Position numbers and translations under genes: made by a program. A stretch of 10,953 nt of DNA. Source: CAZTPJ01 sp964614515. GTDB taxonomy: Bacteria > Planctomycetota > Phycisphaerae > Phycisphaerales > UBA1924. Below are positions 1-6,052 of this stretch, in pieces. Within the stretch, counting starts at the first letter, position 1, and every line of letters starts with the position of its first letter. Under the pieces are notes generated by a model. That model had not been told where the DNA came from, did not search any database, and saw only the letters and a program-made list of their open reading frames with translations. Location of the stretch: assembly GCA_964614515.1 (NCBI GenBank), contig CAZTPJ010000101.1:1-10953 (forward strand). The letters run 5' to 3'.

Positions 1-932
1 GAAAGGTCACTTGCATCCGGTAGGGCGGGCGTCCCGCCCGCCTCCCTTGCGGGTCCCTCGCGCGATGACTCATCCATGCGCTGAAGGCGTGAGCACTCTT
101 GCGGTTGCCCCGCCCACGCACATCCTATGGGTGCTTCTGACATACCTCGCTCTAAAGACTGACATTCTGAATCCTGCTTCTCTGAAATCTGATCCTCTGA
201 AATTTGCTCCTTTGAAATCTGCTCTTCGAGCAACTGCCGATCTGCTCGATGACCCTCTGCAATCCGGCCCTTTGCCTCCGACGGCCGTGGGCTTTCCTTC
301 CACCCCCCCCCCTCCATGCCCGCCGGCGTCTCATTCCACTTCCCGCCACGCCACGCCCGGATCGTCAGCCGTCCCCCCCCCTTCTTCATCGCCCGACGCG
401 CGTTGAGGATCAGGTTCAGCACGATGTGCGACAGCGCCGTCTGGTCCATCGCGGCCGTGAGTTCACACGGTACATCCACGCGCACGTCGATCCCATCCGA
501 GGCCGGGTCACGCGCCATGCAGCGCATCGCCGATTCCACGGCCTCGCCCACATCACATGCCAGTCCCCCCCCCTCCGCGCCGCGCGCCCCCGCGAACGCC
601 AGAATCGCCGACGTGATCCCCGACGCCCGCGACACACCCGACGCGATCCGCGACATCGCGCGATCGCGAAGCCCCGCATCATCCGGATGCTGCTGCGCCA
701 ACTCCGCATAACTCATCACCGGCGTCAAAATGTTGTTGAGCTCGTGCGCGATGCTCGCCACGATCGTCCCCAGCGTCACCAGCCGATGCGACCGCGCCAG
801 CATCCGCTCCAACTCCCCCACCTCCGCCTCAAGTTCCGTCAGCCGATCCGCGATCCCCCCCCCTTGTTCAGGCGGTCCCCCCCCCTCGCGCCGCGATCGT
901 TCGCCAAGGTTGAATGTGCTGCTCTGCGCCAT
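1..932 (-). CDS. Sensor histidine kinase, C-terminus beyond the left edge
   Basis: Two-component sensor kinase: it would autophosphorylate a histidine with ATP and pass the phosphate to a response regulator. The frame is open from ATG at 932 to position 1, giving 310 residues. There is no signal peptide or membrane segment, so it is probably cytosolic. Residues 1-27 hold two Gly-Gly-Gly tracts, then a short coiled coil (LTELEAEVGELERML, 31-45). The H-box is IAHELNNILTP (61-71, phospho-acceptor H63) and the N-box is HIVLNLILNARRAM (169-182, N177). A strand RLTIRAW follows, but no DxGxG G1 box appears in the next 115 residues. That stretch is Gly tracts, pentameric QxSEx repeats (about 236-260) and an AGGTPALP segment encoded by a GC-rich palindrome. 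The G boxes may lie beyond the edge, or the ATPase domain may be broken. All five G-runs keep the frame. No response regulator is visible. The kinase assignment is firm; whether it is active is uncertain. Confidence 0.85.
   Translation of the reverse strand, partial: MAQSSTFNLGERSRREGGGPPEQGGGIADRLTELEAEVGELERMLARSHRLVTLGTIVASIAHELNNILTPVMSYAELAQQHPDDAGLRDRAMSRIASGVSRASGITSAILAFAGARGAEGGGLACDVGEAVESAMRCMARDPASDGIDVRVDVPCELTAAMDQTALSHIVLNLILNARRAMKKGGGRLTIRAWRGGKWNETPAGMEGGGWKESPRPSEAKGRIAEGHRADRQLLEEQISKEQISEDQISEKQDSECQSLERGMSEAPIGCAWAGQPQECSRLQRMDESSREGPAREAGGTPALPDASDL
23..39. repeat. GC-rich palindrome (REP-like), GGGCGGG-CGT-CCCGCCC
   Basis: Seven-base perfect arms flank a CGT loop. The palindrome lies inside the histidine kinase frame, where the minus strand reads EAGGTPALP. 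Palindromes of this kind are familiar as dispersed intergenic repeats in many GC-rich bacteria; here one appears to have been captured in frame. Only one copy is seen in this window, so calling it a dispersed repeat is inference. Confidence 0.55.
147..236 (-). repeat. 15-bp minisatellite encoding QxSEx pentamers
   Basis: About six 15-bp units read on the minus strand. Units at 207-221, 192-206 and 177-191 are the best conserved (CAG/CAA-ATT-TCA-RAG-RAN). Units at 162-176, 147-161 and 222-236 are degenerate. In the kinase frame they encode QISKE, QISED, QISEK, QDSEC and QSLER, with QLLEE in front. The length is a multiple of three, so copy changes would keep the frame. Confidence 0.75.
303..885 (-). 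repeat. Five G9-10 tracts in the histidine kinase gene
   Basis: On the coding (minus) strand there are G-runs at 303-312 (10), 373-381 (9), 565-573 (9), 855-863 (9) and 877-885 (9). Three of the five read exactly AGGGGGGGGGAC; the others are A-G9-AT and A-G10-TG. Each gives in-frame GGG codons (Gly-Gly-Gly) at a loop or linker: residues 17-19, 24-26, 121-123, 185-187 and 208-210. Runs this long are slippage-prone, so a one-base change would truncate the kinase. Confidence 0.8.
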
Positions 933-998
933 GCCAGATCCCGAAGATTCCCTTCGCGATATCGGCACTTCCACCACGCACCTTGGGGCGAACTCGAC

Positions 999-1027
999 CT
1001 GATACAAACCCTATTTCGAACCGTCAG
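999..1027 (-). promoter_or_regulatory. Candidate promoter of the histidine kinase gene
   Basis: On the minus strand, CTGACG (1022-1027), a 17-base spacer, then TATCAG (999-1004). Each hexamer matches the sigma-70 consensus at four of six positions. Transcription would start near 992, about 60 bases before the ATG at 932. The match is moderate and this is inference only. Confidence 0.35.
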
Positions 1028-1074
1028 TTTGGGGATGGTCCACCGGGGGTTCGGCTCGTGCAGCCAAAGAGAAA

Positions 1075-1100
1075 TCGCCTGCGACTCTCATCGCAGGCGA
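1075..1100 (-). terminator. Intrinsic terminator after the PEP-CTERM gene
   Basis: Perfect 10-bp inverted repeat TCGCCTGCGA / TCGCAGGCGA with a six-base loop, starting 27 bases past the stop codon at 1127. On the minus strand the stem is followed by TTTCTCTTT, a fair U-rich tail. It separates the secreted-protein gene from the histidine kinase gene, which has its own candidate promoter just beyond. Confidence 0.75.
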
Positions 1101-1126
1101 CTTCGATTCAGAACGATCGGTCGAAC

Positions 1127-1756
1127 TCAACGTCGCCGACGCAGAGCAACCACACCCGCCATCGCCATCATTCCGAACACGCTCGGCGCGGGAATGAACA
1201 TCATGTTCGGGCCGAAACGGCCGGTGGCCGCACCACGCGTTGCCGGGAATGTGAATGGATTCGGACCAGGACCCGTGAGGTTGTCCACCGCGTTGTTCGT
1301 GATCGTGATCTCTGGCGCCGTCACCAAGCCGGATGCACCCGAGATGTAGTTGTCGATCGGACCCGGCGGATTGGGGTTGTAGTAGGCGCCGAGCACATAC
1401 TCTTCACCCATCGTCAGCGGCACGCTCATCGCGAGCGGTTCATAACGCCACTGGCCGGTGAGCGGGCTGGCCGTGCCAGCCTGCACAATCACCGAACCCA
1501 ACAACGCCTGATCGGCGACGCGGAAGATTCCGACCTGATGCTCCCCGGCCAGACCATCCTGCAACGCATCCCAGAAGCCGAGATGCGTCACGACGATGTT
1601 GGCATTCGCACGGAAGTACCAGCCAACCGTATCGCCATCGCTGTTGAATGATGAAAACTGCGACCCACCGGTGAACGACTGCATGCCGACGGTCTGCCCG
1701 CTGGCTGCGCCAGCCATCATGGCGATCGCGACAACACCAATTCCACGAATCATCAT
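1127..1756 (-). CDS. Secreted PEP-CTERM-type protein, DUF4082-like
   Basis: Exported protein of 209 residues and unknown function. Residues 1-20 form a signal peptide (basic MMIRG, hydrophobic core, cleavage likely at ASG|Q). The body is a beta-rich module with segments such as GWYFRANANIVVTHLGFWD (46-63), QDGLAGEHQVGIF (66-78) and YVLGAYYNP (120-128), resembling the DUF4082 pattern of LGFWD...DGL..H.VGIF. The end, IPAPSVFGMMAMAGVVALRRRR, matches the PEP-CTERM layout: a short proline motif, one membrane segment and an arginine cluster, used for exosortase-dependent surface sorting. I chose the ATG at 1756 because AAGGAGAG lies just upstream and the signal peptide starts there; an upstream in-frame start at 1837 would bury it. 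A short GCCC-GAAA-GGGC hairpin (1768-1779) sits ahead of the ribosome binding site. The PEP-CTERM assignment is good, the domain name moderate. Confidence 0.85.
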   Translation of the reverse strand: MMIRGIGVVAIAMMAGAASGQTVGMQSFTGGSQFSSFNSDGDTVGWYFRANANIVVTHLGFWDALQDGLAGEHQVGIFRVADQALLGSVIVQAGTASPLTGQWRYEPLAMSVPLTMGEEYVLGAYYNPNPPGPIDNYISGASGLVTAPEITITNNAVDNLTGPGPNPFTFPATRGAATGRFGPNMMFIPAPSVFGMMAMAGVVALRRRR

Positions 1757-1845
1757 CTCTCTCCTTCGCCCTTTCGGGCTTTGGCATCGAGTCGGCCGAC
1801 GCGAACCCACCACACGCTCCAATCGCAGGAGCGACATCCACGGCA

Positions 1846-1874
1846 GTTGTACCAGACGGCACCCGGTGAGTCAA
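1846..1874 (-). promoter_or_regulatory. Sigma-70-like promoter of the PEP-CTERM gene
   Basis: On the minus strand, TTGACT (1869-1874), an exact 17-base spacer, then TACAAC (1846-1851). This predicts a start near 1839 and a leader of roughly 80 bases before the ATG at 1756. It lies between the Nudix stop and the PEP-CTERM start, so the gene is probably transcribed alone. Confidence 0.6.
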
Positions 1875-1918
1875 GCCATTTCCTCGCCCAAGCGGGAAAA
1901 AAATGCCCTGGATCCGGA

Positions 1919-2479
1919 TCACCGCCCGTCCGCCGAGCCGGGCATCTGACTTTGGATATCGCTGATGAACCCTGCTCGGGCTTCCGGCGGCAACCGGAGC
2001 CAGTCGCGGATGCTGGCCGGCCGTACATCACAAGCAGACAGTTCGCGGAGGTCTATCCAGGCGAACTCGATTCCCGGCTCGCGTGAGGTGACCTCAAACT
2101 GTTCCCCGTGGAACATATCCGCACCGCGACGGGATCGGCTGCCAGCGGCCGTGGGGGGTGTGGCCCGACCGTGGATGGTGTGAGGCGTGGGGGTGGTGGG
2201 TGGCGTCAGTTGTTCCACATGGAACACGAGGTTGACCTCGTGAATCACGCGGTTCGATCGAGTGAAGGCCACCTCCGCCGTGAGCACATGTGCACCCACG
2301 CGAGCATTCAGGCCGGTTTCCTCCACAAACTCGCGTGCCAACGCGGCCGCGGCGGACTCGCCCGACTCAACGTGCCCCCCCGGCAAATAGTAGTAGCCCG
2401 CCTGGATGTTTCGACACAACAGGATACGGCCGTCACGCTCGACAACCCCGCGGGCGATGATTTCAATGTGTCGAGACAT
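1919..2479 (-). CDS. Nudix hydrolase with a parS-bracketed insertion
   Basis: Soluble hydrolase of 186 residues that would cleave a nucleoside diphosphate linked to another group; the substrate cannot be read from the sequence. The Nudix box is complete: GHVESGE (35-41), seven residues, REFVEETGL (49-57), giving the Mg-binding glutamates E52, E53 and neighbours. The fold continues with HEVNLVFHVEQ (80-90) and resumes at FEVTSREPGIEFAWIDLREL (128-147). Between them lies a Pro/Thr/Arg-rich stretch (about 91-121) not expected in the fold. It is flanked by VFHVEQ (85-90) and MFHGEQ (122-127), both encoded by parS-like 16-mers. The start at 2479 opens the conserved first strand; the ribosome binding site is weak. 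The gene is divergent from parB. The family is certain, the role unknown. Confidence 0.9.
   Translation of the reverse strand: MSRHIEIIARGVVERDGRILLCRNIQAGYYYLPGGHVESGESAAAALAREFVEETGLNARVGAHVLTAEVAFTRSNRVIHEVNLVFHVEQLTPPTTPTPHTIHGRATPPTAAGSRSRRGADMFHGEQFEVTSREPGIEFAWIDLRELSACDVRPASIRDWLRLPPEARAGFISDIQSQMPGSADGR
2100..2115. promoter_or_regulatory. parS-like ParB binding site 1
   Basis: TGTTCCCCGTGGAACA differs from the palindrome TGTTCCACGTGGAACA, a known chromosomal parS form, at one base (position 7). The same C at that place occurs in some natural parS sites. It lies inside the Nudix gene, encoding MFHGEQ, about 600 bases from the parB start. ParB loaded here would spread along the DNA and direct origin segregation. 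Confidence 0.75.
2211..2226. promoter_or_regulatory. parS-like ParB binding site 2
   Basis: TGTTCCACATGGAACA differs from TGTTCCACGTGGAACA at one base in the centre. It lies in the Nudix frame, encoding VFHVEQ, 111 bases from the first site. Two near-perfect 16-mers this close to parB are very unlikely by chance. Confidence 0.8.
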
Positions 2480-2716
2480 GGAAAAATCTCAGTTTCGGCC
2501 TGACGCGGTCAATAATGTTGTGCGATGCCAAGGCGTTCGACGATGTGTATCGTATCGGACCGAAGCGGCGATGGTGAGAAATGTCACGAGAGACCTAGTG
2601 TTTTCCTTTGTCTTATGGCGGATCGGTTCACGCCCCGCAGGAATCCTGTTTCATGCGGTGGCCGGCATGGTCAAGCGGAATGGGTCGTCGAGCGAGACGT
2701 CATGGAGCAGCAAGCG

Positions 2717-3931
2717 ATGAAGTCAAAGCGATTGGGGCGGGGACTGAGTTCGTTGGTCGGCCCGGCCGTGCGCGTACACGTCGGTGCCGAACCGCCAACC
2801 GACCGCGCGACACGCGCGGAGCAAACGTCATCCGCGAACCCGACGACAGTAGGGGGGGGGACGCCCGAAGTCGCGACGCGAGGGGGGGGGACAACGGCCA
2901 GCGCCATGGCGCCGATCGTTCAGACACCTCCAACGTCGCCTGCACACCAATCCGTCGGCGATCATCGCCCGTCCGCGATGAGCACCCGGGACTCGGATCC
3001 CAAATCTGAAATCTCAGACGCACACATGGCCAGGTCGAACCCACATTCCGCGCTTGCGGCCCCAAGTCGCGCAACCTCCAACGGACCCACGGCCATCCCG
3101 GCATCAGAGCATCACGATGCACCTGCGTCACCCTCAGATAATTCGCTTCCGACGGGTGTGGTGATGGTCGATGTGCATGAAGTTTCATCGAGCCCGTATC
3201 AACCGCGGCGAACGATCGACGCCGACGCGCTCGGACGACTCGCCGAGTCGATTCGCAAGTCGGGCCTGATGCAACCCATCGTGGTACGGCCGCGACATGG
3301 GCGATATGAACTCATCGCCGGCGAACGCCGACTGCTCGCGGCGAAGCAAGTCGGCCTGCGACTCGTGCCCGCGATGGTGCGCGATGTGGATGACCGCGAG
3401 GCCGCCGAACTCGCCCTCGTCGAAAACATGCAGCGCGAAGATCTCGACCCGATGGAGCGGTGCCACGGCCTTCGCAATCTCATGCAACAATTCGGCCTGA
3501 CACAGGCGGAAGTCTCTCGACTCGTCGGCGTCGAACGTTCAACCGTCGCGAATCTCGTGCGACTCGTTGAACTCGAACCTGAGATTCAGGAACTTGTATC
3601 CAAAGGCGCGCTCGGACTCGGCCACGCCAAGGCCCTGTTGTCGCTTCCGGAAGGCCCAACGCGAGTCCGCGCCGCGCACGCGGCCGTGAAAAAGGGCTGG
3701 ACGGTTCGCAAACTTGAGCAGGCGGCGTCGCGAAGGAGTGGGGGGGGGGACGCGAAGCCCAAGGCCGTGGAGATCGCGGACCTTGAGGAGCGGCTCTCGG
3801 CGCACCTTGGCACGCGCGTGTCGGTGATGCTCGGGCGTGACAAGAAGAAAGGGAAACTGGTGATCGAGTTCTACGGCATCGACCACTTCGAGGGCCTGGC
3901 CGCGCGGATGGGGTTCAAGGGGGGGGCGTAA
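2717..3931 (+). CDS. parB: ParB chromosome partitioning CTPase
   Basis: ParB binds parS, uses CTP to form a sliding clamp, spreads on DNA and stimulates ParA to move replication origins. Residues 1-15 (MKSKRLGRGLSSLVG) are the usual ParA-contact tip. Residues 16-146 are a long, low-complexity Pro/Thr/Ser/Ala linker with two Gly-Gly-Gly tracts (46-48, 56-58). The N-terminal ParB/Srx domain starts near 148, with the box SPYQPRR (159-165), the CTP-binding GERR (202-205) and ENMQRED (237-243). A helix-turn-helix (LTQAEVSRLVGVERSTVANL, 261-280) and GHAKALLSL (302-310) follow; 353-400 is the dimerisation domain. At 404 residues it is long because of the linker. I chose ATG 2717 for the conserved MKSKRLGRGL start and a GGAG nine bases upstream, although the frame is open back to 2525. 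No parA is in the window. The 237-base gap to the divergent Nudix gene shows no convincing promoter. It ends FKGGA over a G8 run and converges on RHS debris. Confidence 0.93.
   Translation: MKSKRLGRGLSSLVGPAVRVHVGAEPPTDRATRAEQTSSANPTTVGGGTPEVATRGGGTTASAMAPIVQTPPTSPAHQSVGDHRPSAMSTRDSDPKSEISDAHMARSNPHSALAAPSRATSNGPTAIPASEHHDAPASPSDNSLPTGVVMVDVHEVSSSPYQPRRTIDADALGRLAESIRKSGLMQPIVVRPRHGRYELIAGERRLLAAKQVGLRLVPAMVRDVDDREAAELALVENMQREDLDPMERCHGLRNLMQQFGLTQAEVSRLVGVERSTVANLVRLVELEPEIQELVSKGALGLGHAKALLSLPEGPTRVRAAHAAVKKGWTVRKLEQAASRRSGGGDAKPKAVEIADLEERLSAHLGTRVSVMLGRDKKKGKLVIEFYGIDHFEGLAARMGFKGGA
2852..3926 (+). repeat. G8-10 tracts in parB
   Basis: Coding-strand G-runs lie at 2852-2860 (9), 2882-2890 (9), 3740-3749 (10) and 3919-3926 (8). 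The first two read exactly AGGGGGGGGGAC, the third T-G10-AC. All keep the frame and encode Gly-rich triplets: two in the disordered linker, one in the linker before the dimerisation domain, one at the last codons. They match the motif in the histidine kinase gene, each time on the gene's own coding strand. Confidence 0.8.
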
Positions 3932-4418
3932 GTAACGCATCGAGCGCTGCGCATCTCCAGGGCGGTCCAGCGATCTGCTGGTCCGTACCAGCGACGACAT
4001 CCAGATCGACTTGTTCTTCGATCATGCGCCACGCCGCGTCGTAGTACATCACACGCTGCTGGTCCGGCCCGCTTTCGGGCACCTCGGCCGTGCTGGCCCG
4101 CTTGATCGTCCGCCAGTGCAGCGCGTTGTACTCGTACTCGCCCACCGTGATCTCCGTCACCTCATCGACTTCCCAATACACCCGCGTCAGCCGGTTCCAC
4201 GCGTCATGCACATACTTCTTCGCACCGCGGCTCTCGATGTTCCCGTTGTCATCATACGCGAAAGGCACGGCCGGCGGCGGACCTGAACCCACCGGCGTGA
4301 GGCTCGTGACCTCATTGGCCGCGTTATGAGACCGCTCCTCCGTCTCGGCCGTGGCGTACGTGCCGTTGCCGTCGGCGTCGGTGGCGAACGCCTTGGCGGG
4401 CAAGACGCACTCCACCAA
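3915..4418 (-). pseudogene. Displaced middle piece of an RHS core
   Basis: Fragment of an RHS/YD-repeat protein, not a whole gene. The frame shows YD-type units: FAYDDNGNI (53-61), KKYVHDAWNRLTRV (67-80), YEYNALHWRTIKR (95-107) and YYDAAWRMIEE (125-135). RHS-like sequence seems to begin near 4410 and fade near 3985. The last residues (GPPWRCAALDALLTPPP) are probably read through non-RHS DNA, and the frame overlaps the antisense of the parB end. There is no ribosome binding site before the GTG at 4418 and a stop lies just upstream. In an intact RHS protein this piece precedes the sequence now found at 4898-6052, so the order is permuted. It may be a displaced or recombination-donor fragment. 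Confidence 0.6.
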
Positions 4419-4599
4419 CGATCATGATGCCACCACCAAGAGCCAGGAGTATGATGGCCGCATTCTGCCTACCCGCTTGCCGTTGTGTCGCCGAACTGGG
4501 CTGCGAAACGACTTGCCAACCACCCCCAACAAGCAGAATTGTCCCCACGGCAATGAAAGCAATTGTTCCGAACAGACTTCGCCGAGTCCTTCTGTCCAT
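4324..4599 (-). CDS. Small two-helix membrane protein, 3' end chimeric
   Basis: Protein of 91 residues with a strong ribosome binding site (GGAGG, nine bases before the ATG). A basic start (MDRRTRR) precedes helix 1 (LFGTIAFIAVGTILLVGGGW, 9-28), a polar loop rich in Gln/Ser, and helix 2 (AAIILLALGGGIMIVGGVRL, 47-66). From about residue 64 the frame enters DNA of the RHS fragment in a different phase and becomes an arginine/histidine-rich tail (RHRRRRQRHVRHGRDGG). The native C-terminus was therefore probably replaced at a recombination joint near 4410. It lies directly downstream of the RHS tip and the other small membrane gene, the position where immunity genes are usually found. Immunity function is inference only; I do not recognise the family. 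Confidence 0.5.
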   Translation of the reverse strand: MDRRTRRSLFGTIAFIAVGTILLVGGGWQVVSQPSSATQRQAGRQNAAIILLALGGGIMIVGGVRLARQGVRHRRRRQRHVRHGRDGGAVS

Positions 4600-4642
4600 T
4601 CAAGTACACCTCCAGAGAGATGGACCATGCTCCAATGACGAT

Positions 4643-4867
4643 TTATCGACCCGGTGCCGTGAATTTCCAGATCGATACTAGGGATAGTACAATTAACGAT
4701 GCTTGGGCAGGCCAACCTATGTCAAACAGGAGAGCGATAATGACGGTCACTCCAAAACATATGAATACTAATAATAAGAGATCGCATCCAATGTATTCCT
4801 CTATCTCCTCCGTGACTCGGCGAAGGCGTCGTACGGTGCCCATTCGATTGCGCCTTCTTCGTAGCAT
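4643..4867 (-). CDS. Small membrane protein behind the RHS tip, immunity candidate
   Basis: Protein of 74 residues, unrecognised. I chose the ATG at 4867 because GGAG lies five bases upstream; an ATG at 4843 is the alternative. The N-terminus is strongly basic (RRRRNRM, RRLRR), then a charged helix (VTEEIEEYIG), a membrane helix (LLLLVFICFGVTVIIALLF) and a second shorter one (ASLIVLSLVSIWKF). It starts 30 bases after the RHS tip's stop codon, in visibly AT-richer DNA than the rest of the window (for example around 4760-4800), as is common for exchanged tip/immunity cassettes. The position suggests an immunity protein, but nothing in the sequence proves it. Confidence 0.5.
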   Translation of the reverse strand: MLRRRRNRMGTVRRLRRVTEEIEEYIGCDLLLLVFICFGVTVIIALLFDIGWPAQASLIVLSLVSIWKFTAPGR

Positions 4868-4897
4868 GCACACTCCGCTTGCTACACCGGTGTCAGA

Positions 4898-6010
4898 TCA
4901 TGGACCAACTGGACATGTCTTCGCGCATTCCTGCTGACACCCAATGAGCACGTCGTACGTGAACTTGATCATTTCCAGTGCCTTTCCCGCTTTCCCGATT
5001 CGATCTGCAGTTCGCTGACGATTGTCGCCGCGCAGGGACGGACCGAGCTCCGTGCGACCTGGTTTGACCTTCCATTTGTAATAGTACCCGCGGTATGCAC
5101 GCTCGATCCAATAGGAAGTGAATCTAAACGCCGAGGGCATCCACTCTCGAGGATCCGCGGCCTTGCGCGGATCGCAGGACAAAATTGGTCCGCTTCGGAA
5201 GAGATTGATTTCGCATCCCGGAGGCATGCCAATCGGCACGACGGTGTTGGCCAATGTGTCCGCGATGCAGTCCGCGACGCATTCCGCGTTGGCCCTCTGC
5301 GACTGGTCAAATGTCCAGTCTATTCCCGCCAGATCTTCGAGATCCACGGTATTGAAGGTCACGGCGTCGAGAGTGCCGTTGGTGCGATCCCACACGGTTT
5401 GCGAAAAAGCATCATCGGCGTAATCGTAGATGGCCCGGTCTTCGCACCACGAACCCGTTAAGAGCCACACGCGAATCCCACACACTCTGTTCAAGCCGAA
5501 CGGATCCAGATAGACGAGAGGTGAAGAGCCAAGCATTTCATACAAATTCACCCCATCCACATACCCCGCCGGATCCCTCTGCAACCACCTTCCCGTCACC
5601 GGGTCGTACCACCTGAACCGCACGGTGTACAGCGCATTCTCCGCGTTGAAGACAAAGCCGCAGTACCCGGCGACGTTGTCGATCCCCTCGGGATCGCTGA
5701 TGCGGCCGGGGCCGACGGGCACGCGGCCGTACCAGTTGCCCAGCGCCAGCAGGTCGAAGATGTCGATCACGCCGTCGCGGTTGAGGTCCATGTCCGCGTC
5801 GTACTCCGCGTCGCCGATCACGGGCGATGGGCTCAGGTTGATGGCCGTGTACACCGCCGTGAAGTCATCACCGTCAACATTGTCATCGCCGTCGATGTCA
5901 CCCGGCCACCGGTGCTCCGCCAACCCATACGGCCAGTACGTCACGCGCTCACGCAACGACGCATCGTCAAACCCGATCATGGCCACGGTCGAGTATTGCA
6001 CGTCGGTCAA
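4898..6010 (-). CDS. RHS C-terminal piece with dockerin-like insert and unique tip
   Basis: 5'-truncated RHS protein. The frame is open from 6052, directly after the stop of the upstream gene. The only usable start is TTG at 6010, without a ribosome binding site, so the piece may be silent. From that start: TDVQYSTVAM and RERVTYWPYG (RHS core) lead to an insert with two dockerin-like calcium loops (D38-D49; D74-D86, MDLNRDGVIDIFD). The conserved core end follows (VRFRWYDPVTGRWLQRDP, 130-147) and stops at YLDPFGL (167-173). Residues 174-370 are the variable tip, which in polymorphic toxins carries the toxic activity. It has nine cysteines, including a CxxxC (244/248) and a closing CQQECAKTC, and matches no toxin family I know. 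Small membrane genes follow in the immunity position. RHS identity is firm, toxin activity inferred. Confidence 0.75.
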   Translation of the reverse strand: MTDVQYSTVAMIGFDDASLRERVTYWPYGLAEHRWPGDIDGDDNVDGDDFTAVYTAINLSPSPVIGDAEYDADMDLNRDGVIDIFDLLALGNWYGRVPVGPGRISDPEGIDNVAGYCGFVFNAENALYTVRFRWYDPVTGRWLQRDPAGYVDGVNLYEMLGSSPLVYLDPFGLNRVCGIRVWLLTGSWCEDRAIYDYADDAFSQTVWDRTNGTLDAVTFNTVDLEDLAGIDWTFDQSQRANAECVADCIADTLANTVVPIGMPPGCEINLFRSGPILSCDPRKAADPREWMPSAFRFTSYWIERAYRGYYYKWKVKPGRTELGPSLRGDNRQRTADRIGKAGKALEMIKFTYDVLIGCQQECAKTCPVGP

Positions 6011-6052
6011 ATGATACGCAGCCGCCAGCAGCGACAGCGTCTCGCCGATTGC

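Noticed and set aside
70..303. A minus-strand frame reading ADFKG-ANFRG-SDFRE-AGFRM, like a pentapeptide-repeat protein
   Set aside because: Any frame across a 15-bp repeat gives pentapeptides. The histidine kinase frame continues through the same bases from a clear start, and this frame has only a GTG inside a G-run context with no ribosome binding site.
303..885. G-runs as frameshift sequencing errors breaking the kinase
   Set aside because: The kinase frame and its motifs stay continuous across all five runs, and parB likewise across its own runs.
249..1349. Long plus-strand open frame opposite the histidine kinase
   Set aside because: Arginine/histidine/proline-rich antisense shadow with no domain; the opposite strand encodes H-box and N-box motifs.
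1757..1837. A longer start for the PEP-CTERM protein
   Set aside because: It would place 27 charged residues before the signal peptide, and AAGGAGAG clearly marks 1756.
2525..2716. A longer ParB starting at 2525
   Set aside because: The added residues are not ParB-like; MKSKRLGRGL at 2717 is the family start and has a GGAG at the right distance.
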